Shown here: in pieces, positions 63,715-64,000 of the stretch
Numbering within the stretch: the first letter of the stretch is position 1
How the letters are laid out: every line of letters begins with the position of its first letter
From: Actinomycetota bacterium
Lineage (GTDB): Bacteria; Actinomycetota; Acidimicrobiia; Acidimicrobiales; Iamiaceae
Length of the DNA: 64,000 nucleotides
Direction: 5' to 3'
NCBI GenBank assembly: GCA_016185275.1
Contig: JACPNX010000044.1
Location: 1-64,000 of the forward strand
The notes under the pieces: model-generated
What the model was told of the DNA's origin: nothing
Databases searched by the model: none
What the model saw: only the letters and a program-made list of their open reading frames with translations
Program-made: the position numbers and the translations under genes

Positions 63715-64000
63715 GTGACGACGGCCCCACCCGACCCCGCGCCCCGGCGCGCCGAGGACCCGCTGCGCGGCAAGCTCCTGGACGCGGCCGCCCGCGTGTT
63801 CGCCCGCCAGGGCTACGACGGCACGAAGATCCTGGACATCGTCCGCGAGGCGGGACTGTCGACCGGTGCCGTCTACGGCCGCTTCCGCTCGAAGAACGAC
63901 CTGCTGCGCGAGGCGATCATGGTCCGCTCGGGTTCGGCGGCCCGCCTCGGCGACGACGGTGTCGACCGGGTGGCCGACCTCGTCACCCGCGGCGCCTCGA
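63715..64000 (+). CDS. TetR/AcrR family regulator, 3' truncated by window edge
   Basis: The first 95 residues of a TetR repressor. The N-terminal helix-turn-helix is clear: KLLDAAARVFARQGYDGTKILDIVREAGLSTGAVYGRFRSKNDLL in three parts, that is RVFARQGYDGTKI, IVREAGLSTGAVY and GRFRSKNDLLREA. The ligand domain is cut off by the window. Start GTG 63715. The preceding 63 bases contain an AT-rich stretch (GAATAAATGTTGTTCT) that could hold an operator. It follows the acyl-CoA dehydrogenase and may control it and other lipid genes. Confidence 0.92.
   Translation, partial: MTTAPPDPAPRRAEDPLRGKLLDAAARVFARQGYDGTKILDIVREAGLSTGAVYGRFRSKNDLLREAIMVRSGSAARLGDDGVDRVADLVTRGAS

Overview
The window is high-GC DNA from an actinobacterium, most likely of the Acidimicrobiia; the class assignment is inference. 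Evidence for Actinomycetota is the presence of two tiny ribosomal proteins typical of that phylum (bL37-like at 387-473 and bS22 at 13072-13173), two DUF222/13E12-type HNH genes, an enolase-FtsB-DUF501-Ppx gene string, many GTG starts and GTGA stop/start overlaps. Gene order from rsmI (3099) to ppx (38990) follows the mycobacterial Rv1003-Rv1026 block (rsmI, metG, tatD, rsmA, ispE, glmU, prs, rplY, pth, mfd, mazG, eno, ftsB-like, DUF501, ppx), with several insertions.

Layout. 1-5.2 kb: end of an HNH gene, bL37-like gene, a PHP phosphoesterase facing ychF, then DUF192-rsmI-GNAT. 5.3-9.7 kb: rmuC, then metG-tatD-rsmA, which overlap one another. 9.6-13.1 kb: arylamine N-acetyltransferase, an ALDH7-type aldehyde dehydrogenase, ispE, bS22. 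13.3-24.6 kb: degenerate HNH protein, tRNA-Gln, a short glmU, prs, a DUF559 nuclease gene bracketed by two nearly identical palindromes, rplY, pth, mfd, a SurA-N-like lipoprotein and mazG. 24.6-30.1 kb, minus strand: a branched-chain amino-acid type ABC transporter whose two permeases and two ATPases are one 1270-residue protein, plus its binding protein. 30.2-32 kb: eno and ftsB-like. 31.9-36.3 kb, minus strand: a GT2/polysaccharide-pyruvyl-transferase fusion overlapping a QueC-like PP-loop/glycosyltransferase-like protein. 36.3-39.0 kb: acyl-CoA dehydrogenase, DUF501, ppx.

39.0-45.2 kb is the degraded and accessory part: a collapsed sulfate ABC transporter operon (sbp-cysT-cysW-cysA remnants), a Dph6-like PP-loop protein, a lower-GC patch of Rhs toxin/immunity debris, a TylF-type methyltransferase and a frameshifted BtuF-like gene. 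45.3-54.6 kb returns to metabolism: aminotransferase, acyl-CoA synthetase-like ligase, GNAT, enoyl-CoA hydratase, a full DUF222-HNH gene, the SDR-PlsC pair (as Rv0501-Rv0502), a RecB-family nuclease. 54.6-64 kb: a hypothetical gene, AlkB, tRNA-Leu, PilZ-like protein, secreted hydrolase, sedolisin protease, membrane glycosyltransferase, secreted helical protein, acyl-CoA dehydrogenase and the start of a TetR regulator.

Two themes run through the window. Many first-in-operon genes have a TAnnnT -10-like hexamer only 6-11 bases before the start codon, suggesting widespread leaderless mRNAs. Many proteins carry in-frame minisatellite expansions in linkers or tails. The most promising undescribed systems are the palindrome-bracketed DUF559 cassette and the PP-loop/pyruvyl-transferase glycan pair.
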